From Bacteroidia bacterium (GTDB taxonomy: Bacteria > Bacteroidota > Bacteroidia > Flavobacteriales > Flavobacteriaceae), in contig JAUIBP010000009.1 in NCBI GenBank assembly GCA_030427735.1, forward strand, positions 62,001 through 126,000: a stretch of 64,000 nt of DNA, read 5' to 3'. Position 1 is the stretch's first letter; each line of letters starts with the position of its first letter. The notes under the pieces were generated by a model. It was given only the letters and a program-made list of their open reading frames with translations. It did no database searches and had not been told where the DNA came from. A program made the position numbers and the translations under genes. Shown here piece after piece: positions 35,248-45,151 of the stretch.

Positions 35248-36831
35248 ATGAGCATAATATACGTCTATCTTATTTCGAATGGCCTAATGTTAGGGATGTT
35301 TTTTGGTATATATTGCTGGACAAAACATGCGTTTTGGGTAAATCTATTGCTGGTTTTTTGCCTCTTGTTGGGTGGATATATTTCTGGAGTTGCTGAATTT
35401 CCAGAACTCATTCTCTATAGCATCTGTCCATTAATACTAGTAAATATTTTGGGTCTAATGTTTTTGCATCGACCAACAGAAGCTAATGGGGCAACACGAT
35501 ACCGCGTGCTTTTTAAATTGAAAAAGGGACATTTAATCCTGGAAGATATCAGACGTGGGGTTTCAATTATTGGTGCTGCCGGAAGTGGTAAGACCGAAAG
35601 TGTCGTATTCCGTTTGATGCAACATTTTAGCCAACAGCAATTTTGTGGGATCATTCATGATTATAAACACTTTGAACTTACCGAAATAGCCTATCCACTA
35701 TTTGAAAAACAAGGGGTAGATTTTAGGATAATTGCCTTTGATCAGATTTTTGATCGGGTAAATCCTATCGCACCGAGATATTTACAAAAAGAAGAGAATG
35801 TTAATGAGGTGGCACGTGTTTTAATTGAAAACCTTTTGGAACAGAAGGAGGCCGGGAGTACAGGCAGCTCTAAATTTTTTATTGATGCCGCTGAGGGTCT
35901 GATGGCTGGGCTCATTTGGAAATTAAAATGTTCTTATCCAAAATATTGTACCCTGCCACACCTTATAGCCCTATATCAATATTTGGATACCCAGAGCTTG
36001 ATCGCTTTTTTAAGTAGTAACAGTATTTCCAGAGTCATGGCAGATGCCTTTATCAGTGGTCGGGATTCCGAACGACAAACCGCAGGGGTGCGGAGTACCT
36101 TGGCCAATGCGCTAAAGAAAATGAGTACCCAAAGTATTTTTATGGTGCTGACTGAGGATGCGGTAGACCTTAACGTCAATATTGCAAAATCTGATACTGT
36201 TGTGGCCGTAGTGAATAACCCGAAATATGAAACAGCTTATGCTCCTGTAATTGCGACCATCATACATACCATGACCAAACAGATGAGCGTACGTGGAGCC
36301 AAACCTTCTTTTTTGCTCATGGAAGAGGCGCCCACCATTCGATTATTGAATATGCACCGGATTCCCGCCACCCTGAGAAGTTATGGCATCAGTACGGTCT
36401 ACGTTTTGCAGGATAAAGTACAAAACGATATCATGTATGGGGAAAAGGCCAGTCGGGCTATTTTGGGTAATTTGTCTTATCAATTTTTTGGGAAGGTAAA
36501 CGATCCAGATACCGCTAAATATTATGAGCGCTTTTTTGAACTGGTTAAACGGAAAACAACCAGTATCAGTCGAGGGTTTAATTTGAATTTTGATACTAGA
36601 GTGACTACCGGGGAACGGGAGGTCGCCAAAATTCGTGCTGAAGTATTTTTTAAGTTAAAGCCTGGAGGTTTCGTCGTCTTTACAGATGGACAGGAACAGC
36701 AGGTGCAATTCCCTTGGCAGCCCTTGGAAAAGCGCTTGCCAACACCAGAAAAAAACTATACGCCTCAGGATTTACAAGCTAATTTTGATCGGGTATTTCA
36801 GGAAGTCAAAACCTTATTTAAAGAAAATTGA
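35248..36831 (+). CDS. Type IV coupling protein (TraG/VirD4-like, MobC-type)
   Basis: About 527 residues from ATG 35248 (an upstream TTG is less likely). Two or three N-terminal TM helices (about 1-75), Walker A GAAGSGKTES (from about 109), a VirD4 core with DYKHFELTEIA, and Walker B FLLMEEAPT. It docks the relaxase-DNA complex to the mating pore at the inner membrane. It overlaps no gene but follows the relaxase closely (11 bp). Its pore partners are 19 kb away on the other strand. Confidence 0.88.
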   Translation: MSIIYVYLISNGLMLGMFFGIYCWTKHAFWVNLLLVFCLLLGGYISGVAEFPELILYSICPLILVNILGLMFLHRPTEANGATRYRVLFKLKKGHLILEDIRRGVSIIGAAGSGKTESVVFRLMQHFSQQQFCGIIHDYKHFELTEIAYPLFEKQGVDFRIIAFDQIFDRVNPIAPRYLQKEENVNEVARVLIENLLEQKEAGSTGSSKFFIDAAEGLMAGLIWKLKCSYPKYCTLPHLIALYQYLDTQSLIAFLSSNSISRVMADAFISGRDSERQTAGVRSTLANALKKMSTQSIFMVLTEDAVDLNVNIAKSDTVVAVVNNPKYETAYAPVIATIIHTMTKQMSVRGAKPSFLLMEEAPTIRLLNMHRIPATLRSYGISTVYVLQDKVQNDIMYGEKASRAILGNLSYQFFGKVNDPDTAKYYERFFELVKRKTTSISRGFNLNFDTRVTTGEREVAKIRAEVFFKLKPGGFVVFTDGQEQQVQFPWQPLEKRLPTPEKNYTPQDLQANFDRVFQEVKTLFKEN

Positions 36832-37064
36832 CAGGTTTTGATATTGTTTAACCTTTATTAGTGTAATAACAAATTACTACTCGATGCTTTTGCCTAAAGT
36901 TTCAACTTACTCTAATAGCTTGAAAATAACAATAATAAATAATGGGAAGTGATTAAATGAATATAAAATCTCTATGTTTTGACCTTTTAAAAAATAAAGT
37001 GCAAACTTAAATCAATAGTGCCTTAAGTGGCTTGTGTAGGCTATTTAATAAAAATGAAGGTAAA

Positions 37065-37096
37065 GAGGGTTTAGCTAAAATTAAGGCTAAACCCTC
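37065..37096 (-). terminator. Terminator of the barrel-gene pair
   Basis: Perfect 11-bp arms GAGGGTTTAGC (37065-37075) and GCTAAACCCTC (37086-37096), 10-nt loop, 25 bp after the stop of the - strand gene at 37122, with a short T run following in - orientation. Confidence 0.7.
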
Positions 37097-37121
37097 GATA
37101 GTTTGGGCTTTTTAAAGTCAT

Positions 37122-37676
37122 TTATATGTCAAATCCAAAATTTAATTGTAACATAATTGGGTAAAACCCACTATTACCTTTAGTGTCAAAATAAATTATA
37201 GGTCCCATGTCAAATAAGAAGTGAATCTTATTGTTATAGCTTCTTTGAAGTCCCCAAGTAGGTCCTACTGAAAAGTCGAAATTAGATGTTCTAGAAAAAT
37301 TATCGGCTATTGAATTTCCCCTTGTAAGAAATCTGGCTGAAATGAAATTTCCTGAATTATTGCTTGTATTCTTTTCTTTGATATGACGTTTTTCAAAATT
37401 ATAAAACCATTTTTCTTGTACATCTATAAAAGGAGCTATCATATATACAAATCCATTATTGCTATAACTTAAGTTTGGGTAAGCTCCTCCATATCCAATG
37501 CCTACTCCTGCGGAAAAAGTAGAATAACGACCTGTAGGTAATTCTAATTCTACTGAGGGATTTAGAATATTAATTCTCCAAACTTTTGTAGAAGTGGTTT
37601 CCTGAGAATGTAAATTAAAAACGATCCCGAGGAAGAATATTAAGAGAAAAGAGCAAGTTTTTATTTTTAAATTCAT
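37122..37676 (-). CDS. Secreted outer-membrane-barrel-like protein
   Basis: 184 residues. Signal peptide (KTCSFLLIFFLGIVFNLHSQ), then aromatic-rich alternating strands (AGVGIGYGGAYPNLSYSNNG ... LNFGFDI). It ends with the aromatic-rich strand typical of small barrels. No specific family was recognised. It is cotranscribed with the neighbouring barrel gene (5 bp apart). Confidence 0.65.
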   Translation of the reverse strand: MNLKIKTCSFLLIFFLGIVFNLHSQETTSTKVWRINILNPSVELELPTGRYSTFSAGVGIGYGGAYPNLSYSNNGFVYMIAPFIDVQEKWFYNFEKRHIKEKNTSNNSGNFISARFLTRGNSIADNFSRTSNFDFSVGPTWGLQRSYNNKIHFLFDMGPIIYFDTKGNSGFYPIMLQLNFGFDI

Positions 37677-37681
37677 GTTTT

Positions 37682-38242
37682 CTATTTTTCTAAATGTATC
37701 TGAAAACCAATTCCTAATGTCAATGATTTTGTGTCTAAATCGCTTGAATTGGTGTTCAATTGATTTAAATTGTAATTCAATGACAATTCTAAGGCTACAC
37801 TATTGTTGAAAAATAGAGCTGTTCCTGCCTTTACTTCATAGTTATTAGAATTAGAATCTGAATTTTGGTTGCTAATTCCTTTTCCAAAAGAACAATTAAG
37901 CTCTCCAAATACATTAATAATTTTATCTGTATTGAGGAAGTAGTATCTTGCGAAAGGCCCTATTTGGTATCCCCAGCTACTATTGTTACTTCCAGAGGGG
38001 TTGTTGACAGTGAAATTTAAAACAAGCCCCGCAGCAAATTTATCTGCTAAAAAATAACCTATATCTGGTGAAATTGTAAAATGCATGGATTCAAATTCCT
38101 GAATGTTTCCATTTGAAGTTGTATTTTTTATTTTAGATTTTTGGAAATCACCTGTGCCTCCCACAAGCCAATTACCTTTGGTAATTTGACTAAATAAACT
38201 TGAAGAAATTGTAAAAATGATTAGGAAAAAAAATGTTTTCAT
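37682..38242 (-). CDS. Small outer membrane beta-barrel protein
   Basis: 186 residues. Signal peptide (MKTFFFLIIFTISSSLFSQ), then the OMP_b-brl pattern: GNWLVGGTGDFQKSK, FTISPDIGYFLADKFAAGLV, YQIGPFARYYF and terminal LTLGIGFQIHLEK. Probably an outer-membrane barrel of unknown role. First gene of a two-gene transcript, 65 bp downstream of the 16-bp palindrome at 38307. Confidence 0.75.
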   Translation of the reverse strand: MKTFFFLIIFTISSSLFSQITKGNWLVGGTGDFQKSKIKNTTSNGNIQEFESMHFTISPDIGYFLADKFAAGLVLNFTVNNPSGSNNSSWGYQIGPFARYYFLNTDKIINVFGELNCSFGKGISNQNSDSNSNNYEVKAGTALFFNNSVALELSLNYNLNQLNTNSSDLDTKSLTLGIGFQIHLEK

Positions 38243-38306
38243 TGTATTAATTTAATTATTAAATGTATTATGTTAATTAGGTTTCCTTTGTAAAAGGAGG
38301 ACTGTT

Positions 38307-38322
38307 GATAGTTTAAACTATC
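38307..38322. promoter_or_regulatory. 16-bp perfect palindrome upstream of the barrel genes
   Basis: GATAGTTTAAACTATC is perfectly symmetric and lies 65 bp upstream of the barrel-gene start on the - strand. It is a candidate operator. The rest of 38243-38717 holds no gene. Confidence 0.45.
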
Positions 38323-38515
38323 GAATTTTTAGGTTTCATTTTAATGTTTTAGAGACTAATTAATTTGGTTAAATTTTGGTAAATCTATACTTATAAGTTC
38401 GTGTTGCGTTTTTATGAAATAGTAATTCTTAATATTTGTCTTAGACCTGAAACAAGTTGTAACATTTTTTCAGGCTAAATAAGTTTAAAAAAAGAATGAT
38501 TTAAAGTTAAACAAG

Positions 38516-38535
38516 TCTAGATTCATGAATGTAGA
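38516..38535. promoter_or_regulatory. 20-bp near-palindrome shared with 47234-47253
   Basis: TCTAGATTCATGAATGTAGA is symmetric at 9 of 10 pairs. The same 20 bp, within a perfect 24-bp match, occurs in opposite orientation at 47233-47256. Both lie upstream of genes for exported proteins (270 bp and 390 bp away). A TetR- or AraC-type regulator in the same cargo could bind both. Confidence 0.55.
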
Positions 38536-38717
38536 GAGGCTATTTATGAATATAGGGTGTAGATTATAAAAATAGGGGAGTTCTACTTTAATTGGCCTGG
38601 GTCTATAAGAAAAATTTATACATGTAATCTGAATAAAACGTCATGTGCTCAATAGCTCAAAACAACAATTTTATTGTAGACTAAACCGATTATGATACGG
38701 TTGAATTCAATTATTAT

Positions 38718-41387
38718 TTAAAACCTATATTTTACACTAACAAAAAAATACCTTGGAAGCAACTGTATTTGAGATTGATAAGTTGTAAATTGGTCTATGA
38801 ACTCATTTTCAAAACTTTGTTCATTAGTTAAATTATTAAGCATGAGGCTATAAGAGAATGAAGATAATTCTGGTTGATAGCTAATCATGGACTTTATAAA
38901 ATAGTATGAATTATTAGTCATCTTATAATAGTCGTTAATGATTTCAGCATGCCATTCTTTTGATATATTATAATTGACATTTAAAGCTAAGTTAGTCCAA
39001 TCAACTTTAGATGTTACATTATTAAAATTAGACTTGCTGTAATTTAAATTAGCCTTAACTTTAAAGTTAAAGGGCATTTTAAAATAGGTTGTCGCAGAAA
39101 ATAAATAGGTTGCCGAATAGCCATTTAACATTTTAAAACCTTCCGAATTTGCCAAAATGGGTTGTCTTGTCCAATTTTGTGAAGAACTAAAATTTGTAGA
39201 AAAATTTAAATCGTCGAAAAAGGAAGTGAAATTCGCGCTAGCCGATAATTTCTCTGATCCTTTCACAAATTGATACATTGAGAACTTAATATTTTCTCCA
39301 ATTTCATTGATTGAAGAATATTCTCCTTCAAAATCCTCATATTTTATTCTTAAGCTGAAAGCTTGTGATTCTAAATCATTGGCCCATTTATAATAAAACC
39401 TGTATTCCTCTCTCTTTATTATATCTAAATTATTTGTGCCTCTCACAAATGAATTATAATTATTTAACATGAAATTGGGTAAAAACAAATAGGAGTCTGG
39501 AATAGAATAACCTTTTTCATATCCAAAAATGAACCTACCTATCTTAAGTTTGCTTAAATCTAGTTCTAATTGAGGTTTAAAAATCCATTCTTCTACTTCA
39601 TGAAAATTTGCATATAACGTAACATAATCTAATGCTATACCCCCTCTTAACTTCACCCTATCGGAAAGCTTATAGTTCAATTTTGTTAGTATTGTAAATT
39701 TATTACTCCTATAGTCAAAACTATTCTTTAAGCTATCTATCTGGTAGGAGTCAGTTTCCTGAATAGGTTCAATATTAAATTCCCTTACCTCTTCAACTGA
39801 TTCATACCCGAATTCAATTCTACTTGTTAAGTCTCCATAGTCAGAAAACAAATTAGAATTGATTCCAACCACTTTTAAAAGATCCTTGGTGTTCTGTTGA
39901 ATATCTGAATCTTCCTGTAAGGAGAAAATATCATTAAGTATAGGTGAATTGATTAATACATCTTGGGATATATTGTTTTTACCAACATATAAATAGTTGT
40001 GTAATACACTTTTTTTACTAACCGCATAACTGTAATTTAAATGGTTATATATCGAATATTCCTTTTTATTTAAACTTTGGGATATTTCATCTTCACCATT
40101 AAAAATTAATTTATTGTTTAAATTTTCAGGTTGATTGTTGTAGGACAATACATTTCTTAAATAAGAGCGATTACCTCCTGTATACTTTATTTCTAACTCA
40201 CCTGTTCCTATATTGTTTTTATGAAAAGTCTTACTGCTCTCTGTATACTCAATAGGATCTTCTTCCACATTAAAAATGGATCTAGAAAAGAAAGGTTGTT
40301 CTTGATCATCTCTCGAGAATGAACTTGTTAATCTTAATTCAAGATTTGGTTTTAATTTAGTAACCACCCCTAATGAATTCATTAATGCTTTATTAAAAAT
40401 ACTCTGGTCACTTTTTAAAATTTGATTTTCATTTTTATTAATAGCATAGACAGGTGTTATTTTGGGTTCTATAGTTATTTCCTTATATACAGAAGAAAAA
40501 TTAAATGACCCTGGTGTACTATTTACTTGATCGGATGCTTTATTTCCTAGGTTGTTATAATTTGCCAAATAAAAAAACTTAATTTTCTTTTTTAAAAGCC
40601 CAATGTTAGCCGCTACATTATTTCTCTCTTCCGTACCCAAACCTAAAGACGAATTTCCAAACCAAATATTTTTAAATTTATCTTTTAACTTTAAATTTAA
40701 AGCTACATCATCTGAATCCAATACTTTTGCTAGTACAGGGTTATCCTGGAATTCATCTAAAATTTGTACGGCATCGATAGTTTTAGCATCTAGATTTTTA
40801 GTCAACATTTTATAACCATCAGCAAACATATCATCCCCGTCAATCATTAATTTCTTAATAAATTTACCATGGGCTTTGATGTTTCCATCTTTAGTTACCT
40901 CGATGCCTGGTAACTTTTTAAGTACATCTTCAACAGTTTGTTCGGATTGATTTAAAAATGGAGTAACCTTTATTGTCGTAGTATTGCCTTCATTTGATAT
41001 TTTTTCTCCTGGTTTCAATAATATTTCATTTAACTTTTCTAGTTTCTGTTTTAACCGTAAACTCAAGTTATAATTATTATTTACCTTATCGATAGTTATC
41101 GTCTCTGTGACTTGCTCATACCCCAATAGGTTAACTCTTAGAAGGTATACTGTTTGTTCATTTTTAGACTCTAATTCGAATTTAAATGTTCCATCTGCAT
41201 TTGAATAGGTATATTTAATAATACTATTATTTTCAGAATCTAGTAATACCACACTTGCATCTTGGATTGTGAGTCCATCAACACTTAAAATTTTTCCTGC
41301 TATAGTAGTTTGGGCATAGATGAAACATGTGAAAAATAAAAATATTAAACTGGTTAAAAATAGCTCTTTTCTTGTATCCGTTGTCAT
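38718..41387 (-). CDS. TonB-receptor-like outer membrane barrel protein with carboxypeptidase-like N-domain
   Basis: 889 residues. Signal peptide (SLIFLFFTCFIYAQ), a CarboxypepD_reg-like beta-sandwich (about 27-110), a plug-like region (TVEDVLKKLPGIEVTKDGNI) and a long barrel (about 240-889) ending ARYFFVSVKYRF-like (PRYFFVSVKYRF), a classical C-terminal aromatic. It belongs to the 'outer membrane beta-barrel family protein' group that pairs with GLPGLI proteins. There is no clear SusC TonB box. It probably forms a receptor or export barrel. It starts 2 bp after the GLPGLI gene. Confidence 0.85.
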   Translation of the reverse strand: MTTDTRKELFLTSLIFLFFTCFIYAQTTIAGKILSVDGLTIQDASVVLLDSENNSIIKYTYSNADGTFKFELESKNEQTVYLLRVNLLGYEQVTETITIDKVNNNYNLSLRLKQKLEKLNEILLKPGEKISNEGNTTTIKVTPFLNQSEQTVEDVLKKLPGIEVTKDGNIKAHGKFIKKLMIDGDDMFADGYKMLTKNLDAKTIDAVQILDEFQDNPVLAKVLDSDDVALNLKLKDKFKNIWFGNSSLGLGTEERNNVAANIGLLKKKIKFFYLANYNNLGNKASDQVNSTPGSFNFSSVYKEITIEPKITPVYAINKNENQILKSDQSIFNKALMNSLGVVTKLKPNLELRLTSSFSRDDQEQPFFSRSIFNVEEDPIEYTESSKTFHKNNIGTGELEIKYTGGNRSYLRNVLSYNNQPENLNNKLIFNGEDEISQSLNKKEYSIYNHLNYSYAVSKKSVLHNYLYVGKNNISQDVLINSPILNDIFSLQEDSDIQQNTKDLLKVVGINSNLFSDYGDLTSRIEFGYESVEEVREFNIEPIQETDSYQIDSLKNSFDYRSNKFTILTKLNYKLSDRVKLRGGIALDYVTLYANFHEVEEWIFKPQLELDLSKLKIGRFIFGYEKGYSIPDSYLFLPNFMLNNYNSFVRGTNNLDIIKREEYRFYYKWANDLESQAFSLRIKYEDFEGEYSSINEIGENIKFSMYQFVKGSEKLSASANFTSFFDDLNFSTNFSSSQNWTRQPILANSEGFKMLNGYSATYLFSATTYFKMPFNFKVKANLNYSKSNFNNVTSKVDWTNLALNVNYNISKEWHAEIINDYYKMTNNSYYFIKSMISYQPELSSFSYSLMLNNLTNEQSFENEFIDQFTTYQSQIQLLPRYFFVSVKYRF

Positions 41388-41389
41388 TA

Positions 41390-42172
41390 TTAAAAAGACT
41401 CAATATAAATATCACTAAATTTTGGCTTTTCAGGTTTTTTAGAACCATTTTTTTCCGCTCTAAGTATCATTCCGTTATAAGCTTTAGTTATACTATTTCT
41501 CAGCATATTTTCAAAATCTTCTATAGTCTGCCAATCTTTTGAATCAGTTTCTAACCTTTTCACTTCGGATATGGTTGTTTTATTCGTTGTAGGGTATTCT
41601 AAACTTTTAAAATAGATAACCATTTCATCACGTTCATCGCGAGCCTCTAGGATTAAACCAGGTAAGCCTTGTAATTTCCATGGGCCATATGGCAATGGAA
41701 CTTCCAGAGTATACCATACGGTGTAAGTTCTACCCCGAAATTCACAACTAGCTTTATTCACACTGAACTTACCTATTTTTTTTGTTTCTGGTAGTAGCTT
41801 CCAATCAATAGCAGGTTTTTTCTCAGCAATATAAATATTGCCACCGAAACGTTGACTCCACCATAAACTGTCTTTTTCTCTGTTGTATAATACCTGCTCT
41901 CCGTACCTATATGTTTTATTGCCATTATATGCAGCAACTTTCTCGCCATCACCTTTATATAATGATCTGTTGTTATAAGAGTCTTTTTCGAGAGAGTCTT
42001 TTGCCGTCACATAATACGCTTGATGTTTATTAAATATCAGGTATGAGTTTAAATCTGGACCAGCAGCACTCCTCATCCCAGGACTTTTTATTTGTCCATA
42101 ATAAACAATACCTTTTTGACTATAACTTTTAGAAACAAATACTAAAAGAATAAGAATAATTTTAAGTTTCAT
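41390..42172 (-). CDS. GLPGLI family protein
   Basis: 260 residues. Signal peptide (MKLKIILILLVFVSKSYSQ) and the family-naming motif in PYGPWKLQGLPGLILEARD (about 170-188). GLPGLI proteins are exported, of unknown function, and usually encoded directly before a TonB-receptor-like barrel, exactly as here. Together they form a two-gene module. Confidence 0.88.
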   Translation of the reverse strand: MKLKIILILLVFVSKSYSQKGIVYYGQIKSPGMRSAAGPDLNSYLIFNKHQAYYVTAKDSLEKDSYNNRSLYKGDGEKVAAYNGNKTYRYGEQVLYNREKDSLWWSQRFGGNIYIAEKKPAIDWKLLPETKKIGKFSVNKASCEFRGRTYTVWYTLEVPLPYGPWKLQGLPGLILEARDERDEMVIYFKSLEYPTTNKTTISEVKRLETDSKDWQTIEDFENMLRNSITKAYNGMILRAEKNGSKKPEKPKFSDIYIESF

Positions 42173-42223
42173 TTATAGATGTTATTAGGGTTTTATTGTG
42201 TGTTATTTAAATATTTGATTTTT

Positions 42224-42249
42224 GTGCGCCCCTAAATATAGGGACGCAC
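42224..42249. repeat. 26-nt hairpin between cargo genes
   Basis: GTGCGCCCCTA and TAGGGACGCAC pair with one C/A mismatch around a 4-nt loop. It lies between the ends/starts of two - strand genes. No T tract in - orientation, so its role is open. Confidence 0.45.
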
Positions 42250-42443
42250 GTATGGTGCCTTTTTTCGAGGCGAGCTGGTTTTACTTATATTTTTTCAAAA
42301 GAAATAACGAATATTTTATGCAATACCATTATAGTGACTGATTTCTAAAATCATGAACGTCTACTTTAATTATGTATTTGTTTATGGTGTCAAATCACCT
42401 CAGTAAATATTTATTTTACAAGACTTCTTATTTTATTATGACA

Positions 42444-42902
42444 TCATGGTTTTGTAAAATATAAAAACATTGCATCTGGAGAATTATAATGTATTGTCAA
42501 AGTATCATTATAGATACCATCAATAACAAAATGTTTTGGATTTCCTTTTTTATCATAAAATTCCATAATATAAGTTTCTCCAGCATAATTGTCTTGTCCT
42601 TTTATCCATGTAATTTTTGTGTCAGCTTCTAGAGGCTCTAGATAAGCCATTATCCTATCTTCATTGCTTGAAAAATCAAACTCCCAATAGTCATTATTTC
42701 CCCAATCATGAATTAAATTAGCAATAAATCCACCTTTACCATAGTGTAGTTGCCATTTACCCTTTAGGTTAGCCTTAATTACGGGCAGAGGTTTGTCGTA
42801 AAGGTCTTTGGTGGCGTGTTGTACTTCATCAGTTACATCGTCATCATTTTGACAACTGCAAATTATAGAAGCCGTCATAAAAAATAGTAAAAAATTTTTC
42901 AT
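42444..42902 (-). CDS. Small surface-type lipoprotein
   Basis: 152 residues. Lipobox Cys17 followed by QNDDDVTDEV, an acidic mature N-terminus that fits the Bacteroidetes lipoprotein export signal. Body: LKGKWQLHYGKGGFIANLIH and TWIKGQDNYAGETYIMEFYD, a beta-rich, lipocalin-like pattern. The signal plus tether is nearly identical to that of the unrelated lipoprotein at 43427-43885, so the N-terminus has been shuffled. Function unknown. Confidence 0.7.
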   Translation of the reverse strand: MKNFLLFFMTASIICSCQNDDDVTDEVQHATKDLYDKPLPVIKANLKGKWQLHYGKGGFIANLIHDWGNNDYWEFDFSSNEDRIMAYLEPLEADTKITWIKGQDNYAGETYIMEFYDKKGNPKHFVIDGIYNDTLTIHYNSPDAMFLYFTKP

Positions 42903-42909
42903 AAGTTTT

Positions 42910-43410
42910 CTATTTTAATTCTATTCTATTTAATTTTATTGTTGCATAGTACATATCGGCAAGAGCGATAAAAGGTTCTACACATTCGCTATCAGACTTA
43001 ACATCTCCAAAAAACTTTACCGCAATTGAATCATATACACCTTCCTTTTTCAAATAAGTAAATTCTTCTCCAACTAAGTCATCATTGCACACAATAAACA
43101 CCCTTCGGCAATTTCCACAGCCTTCCGTTCCTTGAAAAATCCAAAACTTGTTCCTAAATTCTTCAACGTGGTCTGCATAACCATCCACAATTTCGGTATG
43201 CTTGTAGTACAATAGTCCTGTCGTTTGCTTTTCGGGAGTAATCCCATATATTTCTTCGAATTCTTCGTTTGGTAAGGTATATTGTGTTTCGGCATCACAA
43301 CCACAATTTTCAGGAGTACCGTCGTCACTATTGCAACTACTACATAATAATACTGTAAACGCTAGTAGGAAAAGGTAATTTGCCATTTTTTTGGGGGAGT
43401 TTGTTTTCAT
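42910..43410 (-). CDS. Cys-rich surface-type lipoprotein
   Basis: 166 residues. Lipobox Cys26 (CSSCNSDDG) then CGCDAETQ, ... GCGNCRRVFIVCNDDLV ... YLKKEGVYDS. Six further cysteines in CGC, CGNC and VCN clusters may be disulphide-linked. It is the intact relative of the pseudogene at 6992-7413. Function unknown. It lies 7 bp before the 42444 gene in the same direction and is preceded by 43427. Confidence 0.75.
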   Translation of the reverse strand: MKTNSPKKMANYLFLLAFTVLLCSSCNSDDGTPENCGCDAETQYTLPNEEFEEIYGITPEKQTTGLLYYKHTEIVDGYADHVEEFRNKFWIFQGTEGCGNCRRVFIVCNDDLVGEEFTYLKKEGVYDSIAVKFFGDVKSDSECVEPFIALADMYYATIKLNRIELK

Positions 43411-43426
43411 TTCAATTTATTTTACT

Positions 43427-43885
43427 TTACTTCTTAATCATAATGTCCTTATTATCTGATTTTGGTATTTTTATGATAATAAAGGGCTGGTTAATGACAT
43501 CGTACCCCTCGCTAGTGGATGTTTTTTTGTAATTAACAATAACTTTGTTAGATGTCTCCTGGATGGTAGTAATTGTGACAGCATAGTGTGTTCTTGCTCT
43601 TATGCTGTCAAAAATGGCAAGAACTGTTTCGGATTCAAAATCTATGTCATCATTAAATGTATTTGTTACCTTATGATAAGAATCCATTTTGGTAGTAAGT
43701 TCAATCCAAGTGGATGAATCTTTTATTATTAAGGCAGATGGCTCAATTTCCTCCTGTCCATTTCCATATAATTCACCTTCTCCAATTATGGAATAGTTGA
43801 CTTCATCGGTTACGTCATCATCATTTTGACAACTGCAAATTATAGAAGCCACTATAAAAAATAGTAAAAAATGCATCTTTCTCAT
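43427..43885 (-). CDS. Surface-type lipoprotein, possible PrcB-like fold
   Basis: About 152 residues from the second in-frame ATG (MRKMHFLLFF), which aligns with the paralogue at 48851; a start 21 bp upstream is possible. Lipobox Cys then QNDDDVTDEVNYSIIGEGEL. The C-terminal part (KVIVNYKKTSTSEGYDVINQ) recalls PrcB C-terminal domains (IxxGYxV), but this is weak. The protein is about three-quarters identical to 48851-49309, which sits in opposite orientation on the far side of the regulators. Confidence 0.75.
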   Translation of the reverse strand: MRKMHFLLFFIVASIICSCQNDDDVTDEVNYSIIGEGELYGNGQEEIEPSALIIKDSSTWIELTTKMDSYHKVTNTFNDDIDFESETVLAIFDSIRARTHYAVTITTIQETSNKVIVNYKKTSTSEGYDVINQPFIIIKIPKSDNKDIMIKK

Positions 43886-44065
43886 TTCAATATATTTTGG
43901 TTTCATTATGGTTATAATAAAATCTACATTAACAATATTAAGTGCTTAAAAATAAATAGGCCAAATTTTAAAAACAGTAGATTTACCATATCACTCTAGC
44001 CATACTAAAGACATTAAGTGAAATTTTTATTTTCTTTTTTAAGTTCTTTATTTATGCAATTATAT

Positions 44066-44093
44066 AAAATTTTCCCGTTAATGGGATAATTTT
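44066..44093. promoter_or_regulatory. 28-bp near-palindrome between divergent cargo genes
   Basis: AAAATTTTCCC (44066-44076) and GGGATAATTTT (44083-44093), one mismatch, 6-nt centre. It lies 180 bp upstream of the - strand lipoprotein operon and 306 bp upstream of the TetR gene. It is a candidate operator for the TetR protein. The rest of 43886-44399 has only a 29-codon open frame at 44212-44301 (MVTHTIEHLDK), not supported as a gene. Confidence 0.45.
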
Positions 44094-44399
44094 ACAGGTA
44101 AATTGTTGAAAATTATATTAGAGATTGTATATCAACGATATGATATAACATTCACTAACCGAAAACATAGATGTTTCTTTTCATCATTGTTATCAGCTTT
44201 TCTTTAGTCTTATGGTAACCCACACTATAGAACATTTGGATAAAGCACTAAACGGTTTTGAATATGTCAATCAGGAGTTGAATATTTCTACTAAAAAATG
44301 ATTGTTTTTAACTTTACAGGTTTGGTTGAAGAATTTATTTGATGTAGCCTTTATCTTTTATAAGAATATTTTTTATTTTCATGAGGATTAAAACAAACG

Positions 44400-45038
44400 A
44401 TGAATAGGGTGAGAAAAACATATCAAGGAGAAATTAATAATAAAGAGCGTTCAAAACAAAAGCTTATAAGCGCAGTTGGAAAGGTGCTTAAAACGAAAGG
44501 CTATATAGGATTGACTGCAACCAATATTGCCAACGCCGCTGGATTAAGCCGTCGTCTTATAACCACGTATTTTGAATCTGTAGATGAATTAGTTGAAACT
44601 TATGTTAGAAGTAAAGATTATTGGATTGAAGCCTCGGGGATAACGAAAGAAATGATCTCAGAAAACAAGGGTGAAGAAACGAAGGAGTTGTTAAATAATC
44701 TATTACAAAATCAGTTAGATTTTTTTTATAATAGCCCAGAGATGCAAAAACTTGTTTTATGGGAAATAAGTAAAAAATCAAAAATCATGTATGAAGTATG
44801 TGATGAGAGAGAACAGTTAGGCAGTCAAGTATTTGAATTAATAGATAAAGAGCTACAAGACAATAAAACAGATATACGCGCCATATCTGCTTTATTGGTT
44901 GCTGGTATCTATTATATGGTATTACATGCTAAATCGACCGACACAACTTTCTGTGAAATTGATATTAACGAACCCGAAGGGATGCGGAGAATTAAAAATG
45001 CAGTAAGTTTAATTTTAGATATGTCTTATCACAATTAA
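44400..45038 (+). CDS. TetR/AcrR family transcriptional regulator
   Basis: 212 residues. N-terminal HTH (about 20-65, KLISAVGKVLKTKGYIGLTA then TNIANAAGLSRRLITTYF), followed by an all-helical ligand/dimer domain. Such proteins are usually repressors that bind 15-30 bp palindromes. The dyads at 44066, 38516 and 47234 are candidate sites. It converges on the AraC-type gene. Confidence 0.88.
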   Translation: MNRVRKTYQGEINNKERSKQKLISAVGKVLKTKGYIGLTATNIANAAGLSRRLITTYFESVDELVETYVRSKDYWIEASGITKEMISENKGEETKELLNNLLQNQLDFFYNSPEMQKLVLWEISKKSKIMYEVCDEREQLGSQVFELIDKELQDNKTDIRAISALLVAGIYYMVLHAKSTDTTFCEIDINEPEGMRRIKNAVSLILDMSYHN

Positions 45039-45151
45039 TTATTTAAAAATAGAAATTCTTTCGGAATATATTTTTCGGTAGTTGTTAGTTAAAATATTAA
45101 GGGATAATATCATTTTTTGAAAAGCTCTTTGTGTTATATATAGTTAGTAAT

